Source of the DNA: Gammaproteobacteria bacterium UBA4475
GTDB lineage: Bacteria > Pseudomonadota > Gammaproteobacteria > Pseudomonadales > Azotimanducaceae
Reading direction: 5' to 3'
Length of the DNA: 37,667 nt
NCBI GenBank assembly: GCA_002389265.1
Contig: DGOD01000227.1
Span: 1-37,667 of the forward strand
Position numbers and translations under genes: made by a program. How positions within the stretch are numbered: the first letter of the stretch is position 1; each line of letters opens with the position of its first letter. This document shows, one piece after another, positions 8,427 through 15,925 of the stretch. The notes below the pieces were generated by a model, which saw only the letters and a program-made list of their open reading frames with translations, did not search any database and was not told where the DNA came from.

Positions 8427-9227
8427 TTGAGTCACTATGAAACCATCAGTATCGAAAAAAAAGGCCAGGTTGATTGGCTGACACTGAACCGCCCGGAATC
8501 GCTGAATGCCATCAATACGCCTATGGTCACCGAGCTGCGAGACTATTTTGGCGGTCTGAGCGAGGACCCCGAGACCCGCATTGTGGTGATGAAGGGTGCG
8601 GGTCGGGCATTCTGTGCCGGTTTAGATATCAAGGCTTCCCAGTCAGGCAACTTTGAGGCGCCGTTCAGCGGCGGTATGGGTTTTCAAGGCTACCTCGCCG
8701 AGGTGTATATCCGCATGCGACGCTGTCCACAGCCGATTATCTCGCTGGTTCAGGGTGCGGCCTGTGGTGGTGGTTTTTCCTTTGTGCTGGCCTCAGATAT
8801 TCGCATTGCCGGCGAATCAGCCCGTATGAATGCGGCCTTTATTCGGTTGGGCTTGTCGGCCTGCGATATGGGTTCGAGCTATTTTCTGCCGCGCCTGGTG
8901 GGTACCTCTGTCGCCTCTGAGCTCATGCTGACGGGGCGTTTTATCAATGCCGAAAGAGCCTTGCGTACCAATCTGGTCTCCGAGGTTGTGCCCGATGATC
9001 AATTGGATGCGGCCGCCCAGTCTTATGTTGACGATATGCTCACCACTTCGCCGATGGGCTTGCGCCTCACCAAGGAGGGCTTGAACATCGCCATTGATGC
9101 GGCGGGCCTGGAGGCGACCATGGCGATCGAAAACCGAAATCAGCTCATGTGTTCACGAACCAGTGACGCAAAAGAAGGCATGCGTGCGTTTCTGGAGAAA
9201 CGGCCGCCACAATACACAGGGCGTTAA
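8427..9227 (+). CDS. Enoyl-CoA hydratase/isomerase (crotonase) family protein
   Basis: The 266-residue crotonase fold shows the substrate and oxyanion-hole motifs FCAGLDIKAS and AACGGGFSFVLASDIRIAG. At the active site, the glutamate equivalent to Glu144 of rat hydratase appears to be replaced by Ala (in NAAFIRLGL), while the second one (ASELMLTG) is kept. An aspartate in SACDMG aligns with the catalytic Asp of dienoyl-CoA isomerases. It may therefore isomerise or act on an unusual acyl-CoA rather than perform simple hydration. The start is the TTG at 8427, with AGAGGA 8-9 nt upstream; the in-frame ATG at 8406 precedes that ribosome site and has none of its own. It follows the MIOX gene by 58 bp. 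Confidence 0.9.
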   Translation: MSHYETISIEKKGQVDWLTLNRPESLNAINTPMVTELRDYFGGLSEDPETRIVVMKGAGRAFCAGLDIKASQSGNFEAPFSGGMGFQGYLAEVYIRMRRCPQPIISLVQGAACGGGFSFVLASDIRIAGESARMNAAFIRLGLSACDMGSSYFLPRLVGTSVASELMLTGRFINAERALRTNLVSEVVPDDQLDAAAQSYVDDMLTTSPMGLRLTKEGLNIAIDAAGLEATMAIENRNQLMCSRTSDAKEGMRAFLEKRPPQYTGR

Positions 9228-9234
9228 TGTCAGG

Positions 9235-9861
9235 TTAGGGCTTGCTAGCCGCTTTGGCTGGATACTTGAGTAAGCGCTTCCAGTACCAGCTATAAGGATG
9301 AACCTTGTCCGTTGCACCGTTGGCATTAACCAGCGGTTTTGACTCATTGTGCCAGCGGAAGATGCCACCGATCATATTGGCGGGTGGTTTGATAGTGTCT
9401 AGTGGTCGAATCTGGCGCGCGATGGTCAATGCCAAAGCCGTTGAGCGGCGCCCGACGGAGCAATAGAACACCGCTTGTTTGGTTAGCAAGAGGGGTGCAT
9501 AGGCTGCAAAAAACGCCTCGGCTGTAGTCTCGGGATCCAGCCGAATGGCGCCGGTTAAGTGACTGACAGCAAATTCTTCCGCGCCGCGTGTGTCAAACAA
9601 AACCAGGGTGGAGTCGTCGGCGGTTAAGTCGTCGAACACCACTTGGTTGCTGATCTGTTGGATGTCATGGTCTGCGATCAGCTCCCGCTCGATTTTCTCG
9701 AGCGCGGTCTCGGCTTTGACCGCCCCGGATAGTGCAAGCGCGATCAGTGTCGCGATCATCAGTGTTGGGAACATCAGTACTGGGACCGTCAGTGTTGGGG
9801 TCAACAGCACCCGCCATAATGGCAGTTGGTTCAAGTCGGTTGTTTCAGGTTGGCGGTACAT
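9235..9861 (-). CDS. Exported rhodanese-domain protein
   Basis: The 208-residue protein has a long hydrophobic N-terminus (about residues 17-46) ending in SGAVKA-ETA, a plausible signal-peptidase site. A single rhodanese domain follows. The phosphatase-like active loop reads CSVGRRS with the nucleophile Cys134, and DTRGAEEFAVSHLTGAI is the usual preceding motif. Such proteins transfer sulfane sulfur or sense oxyanions; in the periplasm the donor is unknown. The hydrophobic segment is encoded by four 15-bp tandem repeats, seen in the protein as TPTLT-VPVLM-FPTLM-IATLI. The gene converges on the crotonase gene with an 8-bp gap. The start may lie further in, for example at Met30 or Met35, since the region before the repeats is not typical. 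Confidence 0.82.
   Translation of the reverse strand: MYRQPETTDLNQLPLWRVLLTPTLTVPVLMFPTLMIATLIALALSGAVKAETALEKIERELIADHDIQQISNQVVFDDLTADDSTLVLFDTRGAEEFAVSHLTGAIRLDPETTAEAFFAAYAPLLLTKQAVFYCSVGRRSTALALTIARQIRPLDTIKPPANMIGGIFRWHNESKPLVNANGATDKVHPYSWYWKRLLKYPAKAASKP
9743..9802. repeat. Four 15-bp tandem repeats inside the rhodanese signal segment
   Basis: Units begin at 9743, 9758, 9773 and 9788. They follow the pattern ATCAGTGTTGGGAAC with two to four differences each. Fifteen bases are five codons, so the array lengthens the hydrophobic core without shifting the frame. Confidence 0.8.
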
Positions 9862-10085
9862 GGGTGGGCAGGGCCGTCGACAGGTGAGTCTATCCTAGTC
9901 AATAGCCCGCCATGCGTCGACAGTCCGGTGACCAAGCGGCGATCCAGCCTCGGCAAAACATGGGCCGCAGTTTGATCAAGTTTTGCTTCCGCAGTACTGC
10001 CGGGTACTAGCGCCCCGGGTCAAGCAGGTGGCTAAGTTGCGGCCGGCGCAGGGGTCACGTAAAGTCTGGGTTTTGGGAAATGCTT

Positions 10086-10568
10086 ATGCCCAGAGTAATG
10101 ATAGTGGTCATGCTGGTGCTGGCTCTGACGGCATGCAATCCGAAAGATCGACGGCCGGGCACTTGGCTGTCCGGTGATTTAGTCGAGGCCCACGTCAGTG
10201 ATTGGTCTTTTACTGATGATTATCAGGAAGTGTTTATTGAGACGCATCCCTGGTATGGCGTACCGTTTTCAGTCACTGTGGTGATGGCCACCGTCAATGG
10301 CAAGATTTATTCGCCGTCGATCTATAGTGAACCGGCAGTGTTCCCGGGCAACAAATATTGGAATCGGGTGGTCGCGGATAATCCATCGGTGTTCGTGCAG
10401 ATTGGTGATAACCTTTATCCAAGACGAGCGCGGCTGGTCACTGAGGCGGCGGAATTCGAGGCCGCCTTCGAGGCCCTGGCTGCGAAATATCCCTTTTGGC
10501 GGAATGCCAAAGACAATCCCGAGAAGCGCCCAGCATTTGTCCTGATCTGCATGGATGAAGTTATCTAA
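10086..10568 (+). CDS. Small lipoprotein, possibly split-barrel related
   Basis: This 160-residue protein has a short signal peptide ending in LALTAC, so it should be a lipoprotein of the cell envelope. The mature part includes SVTVVMATVNGKIYSPSIY and an NPSVFVQIGDNLYPRRARLV stretch, followed by a charged helix and FRN-like YPFWRNAKDN. The beta-rich pattern with a late Arg-rich strand recalls the flavin-binding split barrels of the nitroreductase/PNPOx group, but this is a weak impression. The ATG at 10086 has GGGA 7 nt upstream and is preferred over the ATG at 10080, which touches that site. It lies between the rhodanese and P450 genes and may stand alone. Confidence 0.7.
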   Translation: MPRVMIVVMLVLALTACNPKDRRPGTWLSGDLVEAHVSDWSFTDDYQEVFIETHPWYGVPFSVTVVMATVNGKIYSPSIYSEPAVFPGNKYWNRVVADNPSVFVQIGDNLYPRRARLVTEAAEFEAAFEALAAKYPFWRNAKDNPEKRPAFVLICMDEVI

Positions 10569-10671
10569 GGCGTTATGCGTTTGCTGCCGCCAGCATTTTT
10601 TAACCGCCTCTTGATGGAGGCAGGTCTTTGATGAAAGCAGTTTTTGCGCCAGACCAACCAGCGAGACGACG

Positions 10672-12018
10672 ATGACGAATCATGTATTACCGCTCGAGCC
10701 AATCCCGCTTGAGCCAATCAAATCCGGGTTTCTGAAGTCTATGCGGCTAATGAAGCAGAGCTACCATAGTCCGCTGGAACATGGCCAAAATCTGCGACGA
10801 GAGCACGGCAATGCAGTCATGCAAAAAGTTGGCAAGATGCGCATCGTCCACCTTTTCGGTGCCGAGGCGCACCGTTTGTGCTTAATGAACCCAGGGCAGA
10901 TATTCTCCAATAAAAAAGCCTGGGATATGATCATCGGGCGTATTTTCCCCAATGGCTTGATGCTCCGCGATGGCGACGATCATCGCTATCATCGACGGCT
11001 GATGCAGGCAGGCTTCAAGAGCAAGCCCATGCAGGGGTATCTGGGGCAGATGATTCCCCAAGTGCGTTCGGCGGTCAAACAGTGGTCGGTGCAGGCCGAT
11101 GGCAAAATGCTCGCTTATCCCGCCTTTAAGCAGATGACCCTGGATCTTGCTGCGACGATTTTTCTTGGCATGGATCTGGGTGACGATGCGCGCAAAATCA
11201 GTCGCGCCTTTGAGGTCACCGTGGCGGCCTCGATGCCGCGAATTCCGATGGCGATTCCTGGCACCCTGTTGTGGCAAGGGATTCGGGCTCGACAGACCAT
11301 GTGCGACTTCTTTCTGCCGCAGGTAGCTGAAAAGCGCTTGGGTGACGACCAGGATCTGTTTTCCCTGTTATGTCGGGCAACGGACGAAGAGGGACAGGGT
11401 TATACGGATCAGGAGATTGTTGACCATATGATTTTCCTGATGATGGCGGCTCATGACACCACTACCAGCACCTTGACCAGCATCACCTATGCACTGGCCC
11501 GGCACCCGGAATGGCAAACTCGGCTTGAGCAAGAGCGTCAGTCCCTGGGGGTTGAAGCCTTGGCCTATGCCGACCTAGACAAGATGGTGGAAGCCGATTG
11601 GGTGATCAAGGAAGCGCTGCGTATGTATCCGCCACTGTCGACCCTGCCGAAGTTCAGTAATGAAGCCTTTGAATATGAGGGTCACCTCGTGCCAGCGGGT
11701 GCCATGGTGATGACCTATCCGATACACACCCATTACATGACGGAGTATTGGGATAAGCCCCGTGAGTTTGATCCCTTGCGCTTTAGCCCAGAGCGGGCTG
11801 AGCACAAGCGCAACGCCTTTAGTTGGGTGCCCTTCAGCGGCGGCGCGCATATGTGCATAGGTCTACATTTTGCGGATATGCAGATCAAGCTGGTGCTGTT
11901 TGAAATGCTGAAAAAGTTTTCCTGGTCCGTGGCCGAGGGCTATGAGATGCCAGTACAGCAGTCGCCTATCTCTAAGCCTCGAGATGATTTGCCGATTTAC
12001 TTGATGTCGAAAACCTAG
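10672..12018 (+). CDS. Cytochrome P450
   Basis: This 448-residue soluble bacterial P450 carries all the diagnostic motifs. The I-helix oxygen-activation site reads MAAHDTTTS (near residues 257-266). The K-helix ExxR is Glu314-Arg317 in KEALRMYPP. The haem loop FSGGAHMCIG places the thiolate ligand at Cys395. It inserts one oxygen atom into its substrate and needs ferredoxin or a similar reductase; no redox partner gene is adjacent. The start at 10672 gives MTNHVLPLEPIP, in which PLEPI is duplicated by a 15-bp direct repeat. Neighbouring acyl-CoA dehydrogenases and a crotonase hint at attack on an alkyl, terpenoid or steroid-type chain, but the substrate is not determinable. Confidence 0.95.
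   Translation: MTNHVLPLEPIPLEPIKSGFLKSMRLMKQSYHSPLEHGQNLRREHGNAVMQKVGKMRIVHLFGAEAHRLCLMNPGQIFSNKKAWDMIIGRIFPNGLMLRDGDDHRYHRRLMQAGFKSKPMQGYLGQMIPQVRSAVKQWSVQADGKMLAYPAFKQMTLDLAATIFLGMDLGDDARKISRAFEVTVAASMPRIPMAIPGTLLWQGIRARQTMCDFFLPQVAEKRLGDDQDLFSLLCRATDEEGQGYTDQEIVDHMIFLMMAAHDTTTSTLTSITYALARHPEWQTRLEQERQSLGVEALAYADLDKMVEADWVIKEALRMYPPLSTLPKFSNEAFEYEGHLVPAGAMVMTYPIHTHYMTEYWDKPREFDPLRFSPERAEHKRNAFSWVPFSGGAHMCIGLHFADMQIKLVLFEMLKKFSWSVAEGYEMPVQQSPISKPRDDLPIYLMSKT
10690..10719. repeat. 15-bp direct duplication at the P450 N-terminus
   Basis: CCGCTCGAGCCAATC at 10690 is repeated at 10705 with one change (C to T). It duplicates five residues, PLEPI, before the conserved P450 fold begins. Confidence 0.75.
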
Positions 12019-12180
12019 TGGTTTGGCGTCCAATCGAGCGGGCGAATGGTCGCCAGGCGAACCAGTCGGATGCGGTAAGATAGCGCTTAGAGCGCAAACC
12101 CTTGGCGATGCGAACCCGTCTGGCGGTCTTAGGACCGTGCGTTCCGACTCCTACCCCCGTACAAAAACAGTTGGTAAAAC

Positions 12181-13023
12181 ATGAAGGTAGACCTCCACTG
12201 TCATAGTTTCTTCTCTGACGGCAAGCAATCACCAGATTTTCTCGTCAACAGAGCGATTGAAAATGGGGTGACCCATCTCGCGATTACAGATCACGACTGT
12301 ACTGATGGCTTGGATGCCATCGCCGTTGACACGACTGGCATCTCTATTGTCCCGGGCGTCGAAATATCCTGTCACTGGAATGCCCTGGAGATTCATGTGG
12401 TGGGGCTGTTGGTGGATCCTGCTGCTGATGACCTGCGCCGACTGTTAACTGCGCAGCAACTTTCGCGTAGGCAGCGTATTCAAGCAATCGATGCAAAGCT
12501 GGCGGCGGCAGGCACGGCGGGTCTGAGTGCCTACCTCGAAGGCCTGCCGTGCGTGGCGGGCACCCGTAGTCATGTCGCAGATTTTCTGGTTGCCCAACAG
12601 GTGTGCAAGAGTCGGCAGAAGGCTTTCAAAACCCATTTGAATAAACGGGGGAAAATCTATGTTAGTGCGAACTGGTGCAATCTGGCTGAGGGCATCGCCG
12701 CGATAAAGGCCGCGGGCGGCATCGCGATTATCGCCCACCCAGGTCGCTATGCGCTGAACAAGACTAAGCTCGCCATGCTGGTAGATGACTTCAAAGCAGC
12801 GGGTGGTGAGGCGTTGGAGGGTACCTATTCGAGCATCGACCCTGTGATGAGAAAGCATCTGCGTGACTTGGCCATCGACAGATCGATGTATCTCTCCGTC
12901 GGCTCTGACTTCCATGATGCCGGCGCCCAATGGACCGACATCGGTAAATTCCCAGTCCTGGATTCCATCGCCCTAACGAGCGCGATCTGGCTGCACCCAA
13001 AGTGGCAGGCAAGGTATACCTAG
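12181..13023 (+). CDS. PHP-domain phosphoesterase (TrpH / RNase AM-like)
   Basis: This 280-residue protein has a single PHP domain that binds a trinuclear metal site. The four motifs are DLHCHSFFSDG (residues 4-14), ITDHDCTDGL (near 36-45), PGVEISC with LEIHVVGL, and IIAHPGRY plus the late SVGSDFHDAG. Length and order fit the TrpH (YciV) family of 3',5'-nucleoside bisphosphate phosphatases, which also trim 5' ends of RNA. In many Gammaproteobacteria the gene lies near trp or sua5 genes; here it stands alone between the P450 and acyl-CoA dehydrogenase genes. The ATG at 12181 begins exactly at the conserved MKVDLHCH. No strong ribosome site is seen. Confidence 0.9.
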   Translation: MKVDLHCHSFFSDGKQSPDFLVNRAIENGVTHLAITDHDCTDGLDAIAVDTTGISIVPGVEISCHWNALEIHVVGLLVDPAADDLRRLLTAQQLSRRQRIQAIDAKLAAAGTAGLSAYLEGLPCVAGTRSHVADFLVAQQVCKSRQKAFKTHLNKRGKIYVSANWCNLAEGIAAIKAAGGIAIIAHPGRYALNKTKLAMLVDDFKAAGGEALEGTYSSIDPVMRKHLRDLAIDRSMYLSVGSDFHDAGAQWTDIGKFPVLDSIALTSAIWLHPKWQARYT

Positions 13024-13163
13024 GTTCGATGCTTGAGGCTTGAGTTATTTGACGCGATCGGTTGAGAGCTGTTTATTCCACTTCTTTAAAAAACTTTCGG
13101 CGAGTTGACTCGACTGGTGCGGATGCAGTAGCTTGATGACAAATAGACCGAAGAGGATAAACC

Positions 13164-14282
13164 GTGAATTTTGATTTTTCCCAAGATGACAAGATGCTGC
13201 GAGACCAGGTCGCGCGGTTTCTTAGCGATCAGTGCAGTTCAAAAACCGTCCGAGGCGTGTTGGAAGGCAATGCTGCCTATGCGACTGAAGTTTGGGATGG
13301 ATTGGTGAGCATGGGTCTGACGGGGACGGCGATTCCAGAGAACTACGGCGGCGTCGGCGCAGGCTATCTGAGCCTCTGTCTGGTGGCTGAACAGCTGGGT
13401 GCATTTCTGGCGCCAACTCCGTTTTCATCGTCGGTTTATCTGGCGACAGAAGCGCTGATGCTGTTTGGTTCTGATGCTCAAAAAGACCATTGGCTGCCGA
13501 AGCTGGCAGCCGGCGAAACCATAGGTACCCTGGCGGTGGTCGAGACTGTGGCGCAAACCACGGCAGAGGACATGGCGTTACGTTTCTCGGCCGGTCAATT
13601 AACCGGCAAGAAGCTTATCGTTGCCGATGGTGGCATCAGCGATTTCGCGATTGTCTTAGCGCGCAACCCTGCGGGCGACCTGGGACTGTATCTGTGCGAC
13701 TTGCAGGCTGGCGGCGTGGTTAAAACGGCGGTAGACACCGTCGATCCCAGCAGGAATTCAACCAGCCTCGAATTCAATGGTTGTCCCGCAGAGTTGCTGG
13801 GTACGGAAGCTGATGGCTGGGCGCAGCTCGAAACAGTCTATGACCGGGCGGCTGTACTGTTCGCCTTTGAGCAACTGGGCGGCGCCCAGAGTGCTTTGAA
13901 TATGGCGGTTGACTATGCCAAGCAACGCTTCGCCTTTGGTCGCCCGATCGGCTCCTTTCAAGGGCTCAAGCATATGATGGCCGATATGTATGTGGCGCTG
14001 AAATTAGCAGAATCCAACTGTTACTATGCGGCCTGGGCACTCTCGACTAACTCGCCCGACTTGCCCCTTGCTGCCGCTACGGCGAGAGTCTCGGCGACTC
14101 AGGCGTTTCAGTTATGCGCAAGAGATAACATCCAGGTGCACGGTGGCATGGGCTTCACCTGGGAGTTTGATTGCCATCTGTATTATCGCCGATCGAACTA
14201 CCTGACATTACAGCTTGGTGGTCTGACTGAGTGGGAAGACAAGTTGGTCAGCAGCTTGGCAAGCGGTGACGCGGCTGCTTGA
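13164..14282 (+). CDS. Acyl-CoA dehydrogenase family protein, probable non-catalytic-type subunit
   Basis: This 372-residue acyl-CoA dehydrogenase fold has the N-terminal helical domain, a middle beta domain that is short and weakly conserved, and the C-terminal FAD region with QRFAFGRPIGSFQGLKHMMADM and QVHGGMGFTWEFDCHLYYRR. The loop that normally carries the catalytic Glu (as in EGT) is not recognisable: the sequence runs YYRRSNYLTLQLGG. In actinobacterial steroid degradation such chains pair with a neighbouring full enzyme to form an alpha2beta2 dehydrogenase (FadE28/FadE29 type). The next gene fits that partner role. The start is a GTG at 13164 with AGAGGA 6 nt upstream. Confidence 0.9.
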   Translation: MNFDFSQDDKMLRDQVARFLSDQCSSKTVRGVLEGNAAYATEVWDGLVSMGLTGTAIPENYGGVGAGYLSLCLVAEQLGAFLAPTPFSSSVYLATEALMLFGSDAQKDHWLPKLAAGETIGTLAVVETVAQTTAEDMALRFSAGQLTGKKLIVADGGISDFAIVLARNPAGDLGLYLCDLQAGGVVKTAVDTVDPSRNSTSLEFNGCPAELLGTEADGWAQLETVYDRAAVLFAFEQLGGAQSALNMAVDYAKQRFAFGRPIGSFQGLKHMMADMYVALKLAESNCYYAAWALSTNSPDLPLAAATARVSATQAFQLCARDNIQVHGGMGFTWEFDCHLYYRRSNYLTLQLGGLTEWEDKLVSSLASGDAAA

Positions 14283-14290
14283 TCCTGCGA

Positions 14291-14307
14291 GTCGGCGAAA
14301 AGCCGAC
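14291..14307 (+). other. Small hairpin between the two acyl-CoA dehydrogenase genes
   Basis: GTCGGC-GAAAA-GCCGAC forms a perfect six-pair stem with a short purine loop, 9 nt after the first stop codon. No U-tract follows, so it is more likely to affect mRNA stability or the ratio of the two proteins than to terminate transcription. Confidence 0.4.
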
Positions 14308-14375
14308 GAGGGAAGTGTGACAGGCAGAAACAGTCGACAATAAGATAATTGATCAGTTTGAACAGGATACGCATT

Positions 14376-15617
14376 ATGGATTTTGGTGATACTCAAGAAG
14401 AAGCACAATTTCGAGCCGAAGCACGAGCCTGGATTGCCGCCGAAGCGCCCACCTACTTAATCGACAGTCTCACTAAAAGTGGCTTTGGTGGCGTTAAAAC
14501 CGGCGACTTTGATCCGATGGTTGAGGCCAAACTGTGGCAGCGAAAAAAGGCTGACGCCGGTTGGGCCTGCATTCAATGGCCGGTGGAATTTGGCGGCCGT
14601 GGTGCCTCGCCCATGCAAAGCGTCATTTGGAATCAAGAAGAAGGGGTCTACGGCAAACTCTCGGGGAGTTTTATCATCGGCCAGGGTATGTGCGCGCCAA
14701 CCCTGATGGCCTATGCCAGTGAGGCGAATAAGGCCCGCTATCTGCCTAAGCTGGCTAGCGCTGAAGAGGTCTGGTGTCAGCTATTTTCCGAGCCGCAAAG
14801 TGGCTCAGACCTGGCCGGGTTGCGAACTCGGGCCGAGCGAGACGGGAATGATTGGGTCATCAACGGCCAGAAAATTTGGACTTCAGGCGCTCATCACAGC
14901 GACTTTGGCATAGTGATCACGCGCACCGACCCAGAGGTGCCTAAGCACCGGGGTTTAACCATGTTTTTCCTGGACATGAAGTCTAAGGGTGTTGTTATCA
15001 AGCCGATCAAACAGGCCAATGGCGAGAGTGGTTTCAATGAAGTGTATTTTGACGATGTCAGAATACCCGACTCCCAGCGTCTGGGCGAAGTCGGCGGTGG
15101 TTGGCAGGTCTCGTTGACCACTCTGATGAATGAGCGGTTGGCCATTGGCGGCGGTATCGCAACGGGTTTCCCCGAGATCAAAGAGTTGGTAGATGGTTTG
15201 GCGCTGGCAAGCGGCCGGGCCATCGAGAATCCCGCAGTACGGTCGAAGCTAGCCGACTGGTATGCCAAGAGCGCCGGTTTGAAAAACACCTCGGCACGAG
15301 CCATGACGGCATTATCCAAAGGTGAAATGCCGGGGCCGGAAAACTCTATTGGTAAACTGGTCGCTGGCGGCATGATGCAGGATATCGCCAAATTCGCCCT
15401 CGACCTGCAGGGTTTAGGGGGCGTTATCGTGGATCCTGAGTTGGCGGCGCATTCAGCCAGGTTGCAGGCCATGCTGTTGCGGTCGCCGGCGGTAAGAATT
15501 GAAGGTGGTACCGATCAGATTCTGCGCAATATTATAGCTGAGCGGGTCTTGGGCCTGCCCGAAGAGCTTCGAGCCGATAAAGGTATGCCCTTCAGCAAAA
15601 TCCCCTCAGGGAATTAG
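14376..15617 (+). CDS. Acyl-CoA dehydrogenase, catalytic-type subunit
   Basis: This 413-residue acyl-CoA dehydrogenase has a middle domain with CQLFSEPQSGSDLAGLRTRA and NGQKIWTSGAHHSDFGIVI, both typical of FAD and substrate contacts. Its C-terminal motif RIEGGTDQILRNIIAERVLG has the catalytic Glu in EGG. It oxidises an acyl-CoA at the alpha-beta bond and passes electrons to ETF. The ATG at 14376 has AGGA 8 nt upstream and starts the conserved MDFGDTQEE; the frame is open to a TTG at 14349 but has no support there. It lies 93 bp after the unlike acyl-CoA dehydrogenase gene, suggesting a heteromeric enzyme for a bulky acyl-CoA. Confidence 0.93.
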   Translation: MDFGDTQEEAQFRAEARAWIAAEAPTYLIDSLTKSGFGGVKTGDFDPMVEAKLWQRKKADAGWACIQWPVEFGGRGASPMQSVIWNQEEGVYGKLSGSFIIGQGMCAPTLMAYASEANKARYLPKLASAEEVWCQLFSEPQSGSDLAGLRTRAERDGNDWVINGQKIWTSGAHHSDFGIVITRTDPEVPKHRGLTMFFLDMKSKGVVIKPIKQANGESGFNEVYFDDVRIPDSQRLGEVGGGWQVSLTTLMNERLAIGGGIATGFPEIKELVDGLALASGRAIENPAVRSKLADWYAKSAGLKNTSARAMTALSKGEMPGPENSIGKLVAGGMMQDIAKFALDLQGLGGVIVDPELAAHSARLQAMLLRSPAVRIEGGTDQILRNIIAERVLGLPEELRADKGMPFSKIPSGN

Positions 15618-15925
15618 TCGAGCCTAACAATACCGGTGAGTCTCGACGTTATCGTTGGGGCTGGCCGATTTTTGTCTGACGCAATCTGTAACCCAGCGCC
15701 TTGTCTTTTTGACAAGAGGTACTGCCGCTAGCAGGAGGTCTCTATGACGCGATCAATCCAACTCGTGATTGAGTGATCTGAGCATTTGACGACCTTTTGA
15801 CTGCTGGCATCTATCGCTTCTAGAGCGACCTGCAGACAGCAAAATTGCCAAAAAACCAGTATCGGCCTAGTCGAGTGGGTTCGCTTCCGCTATATTGAGT
15901 CGAAGAAATTCAAGAGGCGAGAAAA
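15618..15925. other. 308-bp spacer upstream of the PQQ dehydrogenase gene
   Basis: The spacer contains a small hairpin CTTGTC-TTTTT-GACAAG soon after the acyl-CoA dehydrogenase gene. A ten-codon ORF with a perfect ribosome site begins at 15744, and TCGCT-TCTAG-AGCGA (15814-15828) forms a short palindrome. Several TTGAC sequences (near 15786 and 15797) could be -35 elements, but no -10 hexamer matches well. It probably holds the dehydrogenase promoter; I cannot place it. Confidence 0.4.
15744..15776 (+). CDS. Ten-codon leader ORF ahead of the PQQ dehydrogenase
   Basis: AGGAGG ends 5 nt before an ATG that opens MTRSIQLVIE and a TGA stop. The ribosome site is better than those of most full genes here. 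The peptide has no run of one amino acid, so classical attenuation is not obvious. It could be a chance ORF or the remnant of a lost gene. Confidence 0.3.
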   Translation: MTRSIQLVIE

